DNA of 6,985 bases from Actinomycetota bacterium (lineage in GTDB: Bacteria > Actinomycetota > Thermoleophilia > Gaiellales > Gaiellaceae). Below, piece after piece: positions 1-5,248 of the stretch. The notes under the pieces were generated by a model. It saw only the letters and a program-made list of their open reading frames with translations. It did not search any database and had not been told where the DNA came from. Location: positions 1 through 6,985 of the forward strand of contig JACDER010000076.1 in assembly GCA_013816275.1 (NCBI GenBank), given 5' to 3'. The first letter of the stretch is position 1; each line of letters starts with the position of its first letter. A program made the position numbers and the translations under genes.

Positions 1-59
1 CTCCAGACCCGGCCGAGCGCGAGCCGGAGAGGAGTCGAGACCCTCGTCAGAGCAGACAC
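1..59 (-). CDS. Possible start of a divergent gene, cut by the window edge
   Basis: Read leftwards from a GTG at 59-57, the minus strand stays open to the window edge and encodes MSALTRVSTPLRLALGRVW. The start sits six bases after a TATATT -10-like hexamer (71-66, minus strand), the same spacing seen before several confident genes here. The GTG lies in the left arm of the 55-83 inverted repeat, mirroring the GTG of the CGNR gene in the right arm. Nineteen codons are too few to recognise a family. An open frame this short is common by chance in GC-rich DNA, so only the promoter-like context supports the call. The neighbouring plus-strand frame 1 is also open from base 1 to a stop at 70-72, so the tail of an upstream plus-strand gene is the main alternative. 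Confidence 0.3.
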   Translation of the reverse strand, partial: MSALTRVSTPLRLALGRVW

Positions 60-83
60 CAGCGTAATATAAACGCCGGTGTC
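55..83. promoter_or_regulatory. Inverted repeat around a divergent AT-rich promoter core
   Basis: The arms GACACCAGCG (55-64) and CGCCGGTGTC (74-83) match at nine of ten paired positions and flank the nine-base core TAATATAAA, the only strongly AT-rich patch at this end. The core gives TAATAT (65-70) as a -10 for the rightward CGNR gene and TATATT (71-66) for leftward transcription. Each arm contains a GTG that can serve as a start codon, one per direction. The layout would suit an operator at which the CGNR regulator, or another dimeric regulator, controls both directions. The repeat is seen directly; binding is inferred. No convincing -35 element is visible on either side. Confidence 0.5.
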
Positions 84-606
84 TCGAAGACCCCCGCAGT
101 ACGACCTTCCGAAGGCCGCACCCGGCCAGCTCCGGATTGTCCAGGTGCTTGTGAACACGACCGACGGTGAGCGCCGGGAGCTCCTGTCCGAGTGGCTCGA
201 GGAGCAGGGTGTCGCCGCCCGTCCGGCCGCGCTTGCCCGCGCGCGCGAGGTGCGGGAGGCCCTGCGCGAGCTCCTCGTCGCCAACAACGAGCGCCGGCCG
301 GGTCCTCCCGCTGCAACCGAGCTCCTTGAGCACGCTGCCGAGAAGAGCAGGCTGACGGTCCGGTTCCACCTGCGCGCCGAGCTCGCACCGCTCGCCGACG
401 GCGTCGACGGCGCGCTCGGCCGGGTGCTCGCGGCCGCGCTCGGAGCGATGTGGGATGGAAGCTGGTCGCGGCTCAAGGCCTGCCGCAACTGCCACTGGGC
501 CTTCTACGACGAATCCCGGAACCGCTCGGCCGCCTGGTGCTCGATGCAGCTCTGTGGGAACCGCCTGAAGACGCGGGCGTACCGGCGCCGAAAGCAGCTC
601 GCGTAG
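79..606 (+). CDS. ABATE/CGNR zinc-finger protein, putative transcription regulator
   Basis: This 175-residue protein has the two-part layout of the ABATE/CGNR family. The N-terminal helical ABATE-like region covers about residues 17-125 and opens with the usual LVNT-type motif (24-27). The C-terminal CGNR zinc finger (about 132-173) has ligand cysteines C135, C138, C154 and C159; the last begins the CGNR signature at 159-162, followed by a basic tail rich in Arg and Lys that could touch DNA. The family is generally annotated as stress-related transcription regulators, but few members have been studied and the ligand is unknown. I chose the GTG at 79 because it is the start that keeps the whole ABATE region and follows a -10-like TAATAT by eight bases. 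No Shine-Dalgarno is present, so translation may be leaderless. The start codon lies inside the inverted repeat, so autoregulation is plausible. The nth gene starts nine bases after the stop. Confidence 0.92.
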   Translation: MSRRPPQYDLPKAAPGQLRIVQVLVNTTDGERRELLSEWLEEQGVAARPAALARAREVREALRELLVANNERRPGPPAATELLEHAAEKSRLTVRFHLRAELAPLADGVDGALGRVLAAALGAMWDGSWSRLKACRNCHWAFYDESRNRSAAWCSMQLCGNRLKTRAYRRRKQLA

Positions 607-609
607 CGT
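604..609 (+). promoter_or_regulatory. Candidate -10 box for nth, spanning the upstream stop codon
   Basis: TAGCGT fits TAnnnT and ends six bases before the ATG of nth. Its first three bases are the TAG stop codon of the CGNR gene. No Shine-Dalgarno lies in the nine-base gap, so a separate leaderless transcript is as likely as read-through from upstream. No -35 element is visible 16-18 bases further up. Confidence 0.4.
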
Positions 610-615
610 TCGCGC

Positions 616-1284
616 ATGGCACGGAGCTTCGTGGCCGAGGCGCGGCGCCGCGTCGGCCCCAAACGGCAGCGAATCCGCCCCATCATCGAGCGGCTGAAGG
701 CAGAGCACGCCGACGCTGCGATCGCTCTTCGCTTCCGCTCCCCGCTCGAGTTGCTCGTCTCCGTGATGCTCTCCGCGCAGACCACCGACGTGAACGTCAA
801 CCGCGTCACGGAGCATCTCTTCCAGAAGTACCACCGGCCCGAGGATTACCTCGCCGTCCCGCCCGAGGAGCTCGAGCGCGACATCTACCAGACCGGCTTC
901 TTCCGCCAGAAGGCGAAGGCGATCCGCGGGACGATGAAGCTGCTGATCGAGGAGTTCGACGGCCAGGTTCCGCGGACCCTCGACGAGCTGCTCCGCCTGC
1001 CGGGTGTGGCGCGGAAGACGGCAAACGTGGTCGCCGCAGAGCTCGGCACCCCTCAGGGGGTCGTCGTCGACACGCATGTCCGCCGGCTGTCGCAGCGGCT
1101 CGGCCTCACGCGCCAGGAGGATCCGGTCAAGATCGAGCGCGACCTCCAGCGGCTCGTGCCGCGGGAGGACTGGGGGATCTTTCCCCACCTGCTGATCTGG
1201 CACGGCCGGCGCGTCTGCCTTGCGCACGCCCCGCGATGCGAGGAGTGCGTCGTCAGCGACCTCTGTCCCTCGTCACGCGTCTGA
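616..1284 (+). CDS. nth: Endonuclease III, DNA glycosylase/AP lyase with [4Fe-4S] cluster
   Basis: Bifunctional base-excision repair enzyme that removes oxidised pyrimidines and cleaves the strand at the resulting abasic site. At 222 residues it is close to the usual bacterial length (E. coli Nth has 211). The N-terminal helical region contains the family motif LLSAQ-like MLSAQTTD (51-58). The helix-hairpin-helix is LPGVARKTAN (128-137), with catalytic Lys134. The catalytic Asp152 lies in VDTHV (151-155). The C-terminal iron-sulfur loop has C201, C208, C211 and C217 in the canonical C-x6-C-x2-C-x5-C spacing, so every key residue is present. The ATG at 616 gives a slightly longer, basic N-terminus than E. 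coli; it is preceded by TAGCGT and six bases but no Shine-Dalgarno. A MutY or other HhH-GPD glycosylase is excluded by the Lys plus Asp pair and the length. Confidence 0.97.
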   Translation: MARSFVAEARRRVGPKRQRIRPIIERLKAEHADAAIALRFRSPLELLVSVMLSAQTTDVNVNRVTEHLFQKYHRPEDYLAVPPEELERDIYQTGFFRQKAKAIRGTMKLLIEEFDGQVPRTLDELLRLPGVARKTANVVAAELGTPQGVVVDTHVRRLSQRLGLTRQEDPVKIERDLQRLVPREDWGIFPHLLIWHGRRVCLAHAPRCEECVVSDLCPSSRV

Positions 1285-1309
1285 CACGAAGTCGTTTCCT
1301 TCTCACGCC

Positions 1310-1315
1310 TAGGCT
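1310..1315 (+). promoter_or_regulatory. Candidate -10 box for the small helical protein gene
   Basis: TAGGCT ends six bases before the GTG at 1322, matching the spacing at several other starts in the window. The hexamer lies in the loop side of a weak inverted repeat, CGCCT (1306-1310) and AGGCG (1318-1322). GGAGG at 1316-1320 resembles a Shine-Dalgarno but is too close to GTG 1322 and only four bases from a second GTG at 1325, so leaderless and leadered initiation are both possible. Confidence 0.4.
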
Positions 1316-1321
1316 GGAGGC

Positions 1322-1615
1322 GTGGTGCGCACCGTCGACCTTGCGATCTACGCGGACACCGTGGCCGGCGAACATGCAGCGCTCGCCGCCCGGCTCGAAC
1401 AGGCACACGCGCGGTTACGGGAGGCCGCGATCGAGCGCGACGCACGCGCGCACCTGGCGGCGGACGCGGTGAGGGAGCTCGAGTCGCTCGGCATCCTCGG
1501 CGGAATCGACGAGCGAACAGCGCGCAGCGAGATTCACCGGCTGAGCCGAGCGCTCGACGCGGTCGAGCAGCTCCAGTCCTGGATCGAGAGCCGGCTCGAG
1601 CTCAGCGCGGCGTGA
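1322..1615 (+). CDS. Small helical, probably coiled-coil protein of unknown function
   Basis: I do not recognise a named family. The 97-residue product is rich in Ala, Glu, Arg and Leu, with almost no aromatic residues, no cysteine, no signal peptide and no membrane segment, so it is probably cytoplasmic. Two amphipathic helices are likely at about residues 13-56 and 65-95, split by a Gly-rich turn at LGILGGIDE (56-64). This looks like a helical hairpin or a dimerising coiled coil. GTG at 1322 or GTG at 1325 may be the start; they differ by one residue. The gene follows nth by 37 bases, and its last 14 bases overlap the 3' end of the convergent PAS gene. Its coding character matches its neighbours (GC-rich third positions), which supports a real gene, and similar small helical proteins are common in actinobacteria. 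No function can be assigned. Confidence 0.75.
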   Translation: MVRTVDLAIYADTVAGEHAALAARLEQAHARLREAAIERDARAHLAADAVRELESLGILGGIDERTARSEIHRLSRALDAVEQLQSWIESRLELSAA

Positions 1616-2048
1616 GCGCCACGAGCAGCCCGCCGTCGTCGTCGTAGGCCGGGAAGACGTCCGCCTTGATGGCTTTCTCTTTGCCGGCGCTCGTGCGCAT
1701 CTCGAGCTGCTCACCCATGCGCCGCACTCCCCATTCGAGCGAGAGCTCGACCGGGTTCTTCCCGTCTGTCCACCCACTCAGGCCGAAGGCCTCGATTACG
1801 CCGCGACCGATGACGTCGCGCTCGGCGAACCCGCTCAGCTCGAACACGCCGCGTCCAGTCGCGAGGATCCGCCCCTCCGAGTCGCAGGTGACGAATCCCG
1901 TCAGCGGCGCAGGGTAGTAGTCGTCCATCAGCTCGAAGAGGAAGCCGAATCCGCACGAATGGCAGGCGACGGCGTCGTCGCTCAGACCCTCGACGCGGTC
2001 GATGTCGACCGAGCGTTCCTTGCAGTTCGGGCAGATGAAGTTGGGCAC
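1602..2048 (-). CDS. Zinc-ribbon plus PAS domain protein
   Basis: A 148-residue soluble protein with two parts. Residues 1-40 form a treble-clef or zinc-ribbon-like knuckle pair: C6-P-N-C9 and C29-H-S-C32, with hydrophobic residues after the second pair. Residues about 47-148 look like a PAS domain: a beta hairpin (GFVTCDSEGRIL, 51-62), helical text ending in LSGFAERDVIG (71-81), and final strands carrying the KADVFPAYDDDGGLLVAL pattern (129-146). No kinase, GGDEF, HTH or other output domain follows, so it would act as a stand-alone sensor or adaptor; ligand and partner are unknown. The GTG at 2048 is used because the zinc knuckle begins five residues later; TACTCT (2060-2055) lies six bases upstream and there is no Shine-Dalgarno. 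It follows corA by 15 bases. The PAS assignment comes from reading the pattern, not from a profile search. Confidence 0.82.
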   Translation of the reverse strand: MPNFICPNCKERSVDIDRVEGLSDDAVACHSCGFGFLFELMDDYYPAPLTGFVTCDSEGRILATGRGVFELSGFAERDVIGRGVIEAFGLSGWTDGKNPVELSLEWGVRRMGEQLEMRTSAGKEKAIKADVFPAYDDDGGLLVALTPR

Positions 2049-2054
2049 GATGCG

Positions 2055-2060
2055 AGAGTA
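2055..2060 (-). promoter_or_regulatory. Candidate -10 box for the zinc-ribbon/PAS gene
   Basis: On the minus strand TACTCT is followed by six bases and the GTG start of the PAS gene. It lies within the 15-base gap after corA, so the PAS gene could have its own leaderless transcript despite looking like the last gene of an operon. No -35 element is evident. Confidence 0.4.
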
Positions 2061-2063
2061 GTT

Positions 2064-2972
2064 CTAGAGCCAATTCCTGCGGCGGAAGTACCACAGCTGC
2101 CCGATCGTGGTCACCACGATCAGGAACCACGCCCACGGATACCCCCACAGGCCGAAGTGGGTGATCTCGGGAATGTGGCGGAAGTTCATCCCGTACAGGC
2201 CTACGATGAAGGTCGGGACGAGCAGCAGCGACGCGACGACGGTCAGCCGCTTCATCACCTCGTTCTGGTCCTGTCCCACCTTCGCGAGGTAGTAGTCGCG
2301 CACGCTGTTCAGCAGGTCACGCGTGTAGTCGAGGCCCTCGGTCGCCCGCAGCACCTTGTCGTACGCGTTGCCGAAGGCGAGCTCGATGTCGTGGGGAAAG
2401 CATGTGTCCTCGTCGATATCGGCACGGTTGTCGACGATCTGGCGGATCGCGTCGCGCGTGGGGGAGAGGGTTCGGCGGATGTGCAGCATGTCGTGGCGGA
2501 GATCGGCGATCCGCCGGCGGATCTGCTGTGGCTGCCAGTCCTCGATGTGGTCGTCGAGCTCCTCGACCTCGTCGCTCATCGCGTCGATCAGGTCGAGGTA
2601 GTCCTCCACGACCTCGTCGATGAGGTGGTAGGCGATCAGCCCAGGCCGCGCACCCTCGCGGACGACGGCCTTGACCCGCTCGATGTCGAACGGCTCCCCC
2701 TTCTCGGGCGTCTTTCGGACGGTGACGATCTTGTCCTTGGTGAGGACGAGATCGATCTCCTCGTAGTAGACGCGGTCCTCCTCGGGGACGGCAACCGCCA
2801 CGAGCAGGATCCCGAATATGTAAGTGCCCTCGCCCACGAGGCGAGGACGCGGCTCGTCCTCGTGCTGGGCGGGCGCAAGCAGGAGCTTGAGCGCGCCCTC
2901 GTGGATCGAGTCGGGCAACGCGTCGTGCACCTCCTGCTCGCTTGGATCGAGCAGGTCGATCCAGGTCGCCAT
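2064..2972 (-). CDS. corA: CorA-family divalent metal ion transporter
   Basis: Inner-membrane channel of the CorA (2-TM-GxN) family, which forms pentamers and passes Mg2+ and sometimes Co2+ or Ni2+. Its 302 residues follow the family plan. The N-terminal cytoplasmic alpha/beta region opens with WIDLLDPSEQEV (4-15) and contains the long acidic helices typical of the funnel (about 115-235). TM1 spans about 242-260 and ends in the signature YGMNF, with GMN at 261-263. The short periplasmic loop HIPEI (266-270) resembles the usual MPE loop. TM2 spans about 279-296 and is followed by the basic tail RRRNWL. All defining elements are intact. The ATG at 2972 places the family N-terminal motif at once and has a TAGATT six bases upstream. 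It lies 37 bases after trxB and 15 before the PAS gene on the same strand. Which metal is carried cannot be read from the sequence. Confidence 0.95.
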   Translation of the reverse strand: MATWIDLLDPSEQEVHDALPDSIHEGALKLLLAPAQHEDEPRPRLVGEGTYIFGILLVAVAVPEEDRVYYEEIDLVLTKDKIVTVRKTPEKGEPFDIERVKAVVREGARPGLIAYHLIDEVVEDYLDLIDAMSDEVEELDDHIEDWQPQQIRRRIADLRHDMLHIRRTLSPTRDAIRQIVDNRADIDEDTCFPHDIELAFGNAYDKVLRATEGLDYTRDLLNSVRDYYLAKVGQDQNEVMKRLTVVASLLLVPTFIVGLYGMNFRHIPEITHFGLWGYPWAWFLIVVTTIGQLWYFRRRNWL

Positions 2973-2978
2973 GCGGCG

Positions 2979-2984
2979 AATCTA
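2979..2984 (-). promoter_or_regulatory. Candidate -10 box for corA
   Basis: On the minus strand TAGATT is followed by six bases and the corA ATG. It overlaps one arm of a small inverted repeat, CTAGC (2982-2986) with GCTAG (2997-3001), in the 37-base trxB-corA gap. That repeat has a ten-base spacing and no T-run, so it looks weak as a terminator. Confidence 0.42.
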
Positions 2985-3009
2985 GCGTTCGCTTCGGCTA
3001 GTGCTCGTG

Positions 3010-3978
3010 TTACTGGGCCGTACGCGGAGCCGCGAGCGCAGTGCCTTCGTGCCCCTCGAGCGCGGCGAGGAACCGCTCGGCGTCGAGCGCCGCCATACAG
3101 CCGGAGCCGGCCGCGGTGACGGCCTGCCGGTAGGTGTGGTCCTGGACATCTCCCGCCGCGAACACGCCCTGGACGTTGGTCTCGGTCGATCCTGTCGTGA
3201 CCAGGTAACCCGCCTCGTCGTGGTCGAGCCAGTCGAGAAAGAGCTTCGTGTTCGGGTCGTGGCCGATCGCGACGAAGACGGCCTTGACGTCGAGATCCGA
3301 GGTCTCGCCGGACGTGGTCGAGCGCAGGCGCAGGCCCGTCATGGCCGAGTCGCCCAGGACCTCCTCGACGACCGCGTTCGTGACGAACTCGATCTTGTCG
3401 TTCGCGCGGGCGCGGTCGAGCATGATCGGGGAGGCGCGGAACTCGTCGCGCCGGTGGATCACGGTGACCTTGCTGGCGAACTTGGTCAGGAAGATGGCCT
3501 CCTCCATCGCGGAGTCGCCACCGCCGACGACGGCCACCGGTACGTCCCGCCAGAAGGCCGCGTCGCAGACGGCGCAGTACGTGACGCCCTTCCCCTGCAG
3601 GCGCACCTCAGAGGCGAGCCCGAGCTGCCTGGCGGTCGCGCCGGTGGCGACGATCACCGTCTCGGCTCGGTACTCATCGTCCTCGACGAAGACCGAGAAC
3701 GGCCGCTCGGAGAAGTCGACCCGCTTGACGTCGTCCGTGATGAACTCGGTCCCGAACTTCTCCGCCTGGCGGCGGAACTCAGCCATCATTTCGGGGCCGA
3801 GCACGCCTTCCGGATAACCCGGGTAGTTCTCGACGTCGCTCGTGATCATGAGCTGGCCGCCCCACTGGAAGCCCTCGATCACGAGCGGCTCGAGGTTGGC
3901 GCGTGCGGCGTACAGGGCGGCCGTGTAACCGGCCGGCCCGCCGCCGATGACGATCAGTTTGCGGATGTCGCTGCTCAT
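3010..3978 (-). CDS. trxB: Thioredoxin-disulfide reductase, FAD/NADPH
   Basis: Low-molecular-weight thioredoxin reductase (322 residues, usual length) that passes electrons from NADPH through FAD and a redox disulfide to thioredoxin. The FAD-binding Rossmann motif is GGGPAG (12-17). The redox pair is C135 and C138 in CAVCD, as in Firmicutes enzymes rather than the CATC of E. coli. The NADPH-binding motif is GGGDSAMEEA (152-161), and HRRDEFRA (175-182) supplies the arginines that read the NADPH 2'-phosphate. The C-terminal flavin-contact segment GVFAAGDV (271-278) is followed by the RQAVTAAGSG helix (284-293). The frame is open further upstream, but the ATG at 3978 puts the Rossmann strand at residue 8, as expected, and has TACGGT six bases before it. 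A short Ala-rich tail follows residue 308. No thioredoxin gene lies in the window. It is divergent to the secreted protein gene and upstream of corA. Confidence 0.97.
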   Translation of the reverse strand: MSSDIRKLIVIGGGPAGYTAALYAARANLEPLVIEGFQWGGQLMITSDVENYPGYPEGVLGPEMMAEFRRQAEKFGTEFITDDVKRVDFSERPFSVFVEDDEYRAETVIVATGATARQLGLASEVRLQGKGVTYCAVCDAAFWRDVPVAVVGGGDSAMEEAIFLTKFASKVTVIHRRDEFRASPIMLDRARANDKIEFVTNAVVEEVLGDSAMTGLRLRSTTSGETSDLDVKAVFVAIGHDPNTKLFLDWLDHDEAGYLVTTGSTETNVQGVFAAGDVQDHTYRQAVTAAGSGCMAALDAERFLAALEGHEGTALAAPRTAQ

Positions 3979-3984
3979 GTCCCT

Positions 3985-3990
3985 ACCGTA
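3985..3990 (-). promoter_or_regulatory. Candidate -10 box for trxB
   Basis: On the minus strand TACGGT is followed by six bases and the trxB ATG, predicting a leaderless or nearly leaderless transcript. There is no recognisable TTGACA-like -35 at 16-18 bases. I also looked for a SigR-type GGGAAT...GTT pair, common before thioredoxin genes in Streptomyces, and found none in the right place. Confidence 0.4.
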
Positions 3991-4018
3991 TTCAACGATT
4001 CGGATGCCCGGGGAATTT

Positions 4019-4031
4019 CGGTTGACAACCG
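4019..4031. promoter_or_regulatory. Perfect palindrome over the -35 of the secreted-protein promoter
   Basis: CGGTTG-A-CAACCG is a perfect six-base inverted repeat around a single central base. It covers the whole TTGACA -35 box (4022-4027), the classical place for a repressor to block RNA polymerase. It lies in the 83-base gap between the divergent trxB and secreted-protein genes, so one regulator could affect both. The palindrome is seen directly; the operator role is inferred. Confidence 0.45.
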
Positions 4032-4049
4032 GGCTGGTGCGGCTATCGT
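4022..4049 (+). promoter_or_regulatory. Promoter for the secreted-protein gene
   Basis: A perfect TTGACA -35 (4022-4027), a 16-base spacer and TATCGT -10 (4044-4049) form the best complete promoter in the window. Transcription would start near 4056, giving a leader of only about six bases before the ATG at 4062, with no room for a Shine-Dalgarno. An out-of-frame ATG at 4051 lies just upstream of the predicted start site. Confidence 0.6.
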
Positions 4050-4061
4050 AATGCGCAGGCC

Positions 4062-5168
4062 ATGCTGCGGCGCCTCGCATTCGTAGTGCTGCTGGTGCTG
4101 TTCCTGGCCGGCTCCGGGTCGGCGGCAAATCTCGCCGGAACCACTCCTTCGCGGGCGACGAGAGGCTGTCTGACGCAGGCGCAGCGCAGGCCTCCCGAGA
4201 CGGCCGACGATTGGGTCGTCTGTATCCGAGTGTCGAGGACGACCGCGCCGGTCGGCGCTGCAACGGCTCACTTCGTCGCCGAGACGAACGGCAAGATGAA
4301 CAAGGGCAACCGCACCCTCGTGATTCGCGATCAGACCGCCGGGCAGATGCTCAAGTCCTGCAAGCACGAGCGAATCTGTGCCGCGTCCGACTCGCAGTCG
4401 GAGCCCGGGCAGCACCGCTATTACGCTGCCGTGCTCGGCGGTAAGAAGCACGTACCCCACTCGAAGCAGGTGGTCGTCTCCTGGGTCGCGACCAGCCTGA
4501 AGCTCACCGACTACGTTCGACATCGGGGGCCGGACCAGGCCAATCCCGCCAAGCTGTGCGACTCCGAGGCGGCCGCGACCGACTGCACGACGACGGTCGG
4601 GCTCGGGATCGACGTCGAGTTCTGGGTCCAGAGCGGGAGAGCGATCCCGTCCGGCTCGGAGATCCGCGTGGTCGCCGGGGGGCTGGACGGGGTGCCGGTG
4701 GCGGCCCAGACGAACCTCGGCTCCTGTGACGGGAACAAGGGCTGTTGGATCGGATTCCTGGACGGCGAGAAGACGCCGATCAACGCGACGTTTACTGCTG
4801 AGCTCTTCAACGACGCAGGCCACCTCGTCGCCCACTCGGACCCGATCGAGCTCGACTGGCTCGACTGGACGCCCGCGATCGAGGTCACTCCCGGCACCAG
4901 GCAATGCGACGGCGGGGGGCGGAACTGTTACTACACGCACACGGCGGTGACGGCTCGCGTCAAGCAGCCGCTGCGGCCGGGAGTCGTGATCGTGATCAAT
5001 CCCCCGTACGGATCCTGCGGCCCGTCCGGGACGACGGTTACGCAGTGCACCGTCGGGCCGGTGGCGGGCCAGGTCCCCGTGGGGACGAAGCCCAAGGCCC
5101 AGGTCTTCCTCCAGACGAATCAGCCGTTCGTCGAGTACGGCTCGGCGGTGGCCCCGGCGCTTCCCTAG
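4062..5168 (+). CDS. Secreted cysteine-rich protein with three related modules
   Basis: I do not recognise a named family. The 368-residue product starts with a clear Sec signal peptide: LRR, a hydrophobic core FVVLLVLFLAG (7-17) and likely cleavage after A21 or A22. There is no later membrane segment, lipobox or wall-anchor motif, so it is probably released or held by other means. The mature part has twelve cysteines in three sets of four: 36/54 and 100/106; 166/175 and 222/228; 282/289 and 319/329. Each set sits in a beta-rich stretch with alternating hydrophobic residues and comparable landmarks, such as SW at 140-141 and DW at 265-266 closing modules one and two. This suggests three disulfide-stapled, Ig-like beta-sandwich domains, with extracellular binding as a plausible role. 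Its own promoter lies just upstream. Low aromatic and high Thr, Ser and Gly content fits an exported protein. The fold and repeats are inferred by eye. Confidence 0.88.
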   Translation: MLRRLAFVVLLVLFLAGSGSAANLAGTTPSRATRGCLTQAQRRPPETADDWVVCIRVSRTTAPVGAATAHFVAETNGKMNKGNRTLVIRDQTAGQMLKSCKHERICAASDSQSEPGQHRYYAAVLGGKKHVPHSKQVVVSWVATSLKLTDYVRHRGPDQANPAKLCDSEAAATDCTTTVGLGIDVEFWVQSGRAIPSGSEIRVVAGGLDGVPVAAQTNLGSCDGNKGCWIGFLDGEKTPINATFTAELFNDAGHLVAHSDPIELDWLDWTPAIEVTPGTRQCDGGGRNCYYTHTAVTARVKQPLRPGVVIVINPPYGSCGPSGTTVTQCTVGPVAGQVPVGTKPKAQVFLQTNQPFVEYGSAVAPALP

Positions 5169-5184
5169 GTCAACGAACTCGCTG

Positions 5185-5204
5185 CCGTCTCCCGTGTCCG
5201 ACGG
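5185..5204 (+). terminator. Weak hairpin after the secreted-protein gene
   Basis: CCGTC (5185-5189) pairs with GACGG (5200-5204) around a ten-base loop, 16 bases after the stop codon. The stem is short and no T-run follows, so this is at best a poor or factor-dependent terminator. It lies in the 92-base gap that also carries the next gene's -10 and ribosome binding site. Confidence 0.2.
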
Positions 5205-5224
5205 TGCAACCGCGCATCTGTGCT

Positions 5225-5230
5225 TAGAAT
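5225..5230 (+). promoter_or_regulatory. Candidate -10 box for the eRF1-like gene
   Basis: TAGAAT is a good actinobacterial -10 hexamer and would start transcription near 5237, giving a leader of about 24 bases that includes a Shine-Dalgarno. This leadered layout contrasts with the TAnnnT-plus-six-base starts elsewhere in the window. No good -35 is visible 16-18 bases upstream. Confidence 0.4.
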
Positions 5231-5248
5231 CGTGCCCTTCCTGGTAAC

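Noticed and set aside
450..1472. Plus-strand open frame (340 codons) running across the CGNR, nth and helical-protein genes
   Set aside because: It is out of frame with three supported genes and is Arg/Ala/Pro-rich low-information translation.
1634..1645. Short GTC-type triplet run near the 3' end of the PAS gene
   Set aside because: Only about four units, explained by a coding Asp-Asp-Asp stretch; too short to suggest a repeat tract.
1959..3119. Long plus-strand open frame (386 codons) opposite corA
   Set aside because: It is the antisense shadow of corA in GC-rich DNA; the opposite strand has complete CorA domain structure, and this frame shows no motif and a Val/Asp/Arg-rich composition typical of such shadows.
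3564..3575. CAVC instead of CATC at the TrxB active site, as a possible novelty
   Set aside because: CAVC is well known in other bacterial thioredoxin reductases such as that of Bacillus subtilis.
4011..4037. GGGAAT at 4011-4016 as a SigR-type -35 element
   Set aside because: No GTT -10 element lies at the required 18-19 base spacing, and it points away from trxB.
3001..4086. Long plus-strand open frame (361 codons) opposite trxB
   Set aside because: Antisense shadow of trxB, whose FAD, NADPH and CxxC motifs are all intact on the minus strand.
3979..4263. N-terminal extension of trxB by 95 residues in the same open frame
   Set aside because: It would overlap the divergent secreted-protein gene and both promoters; the ATG at 3978 puts the FAD motif at the normal distance.
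3975..4940. Minus-strand open frame (321 codons) opposite the secreted-protein gene
   Set aside because: The plus strand has a signal peptide, a promoter and ordered cysteine pairs; the minus frame has no recognisable feature.
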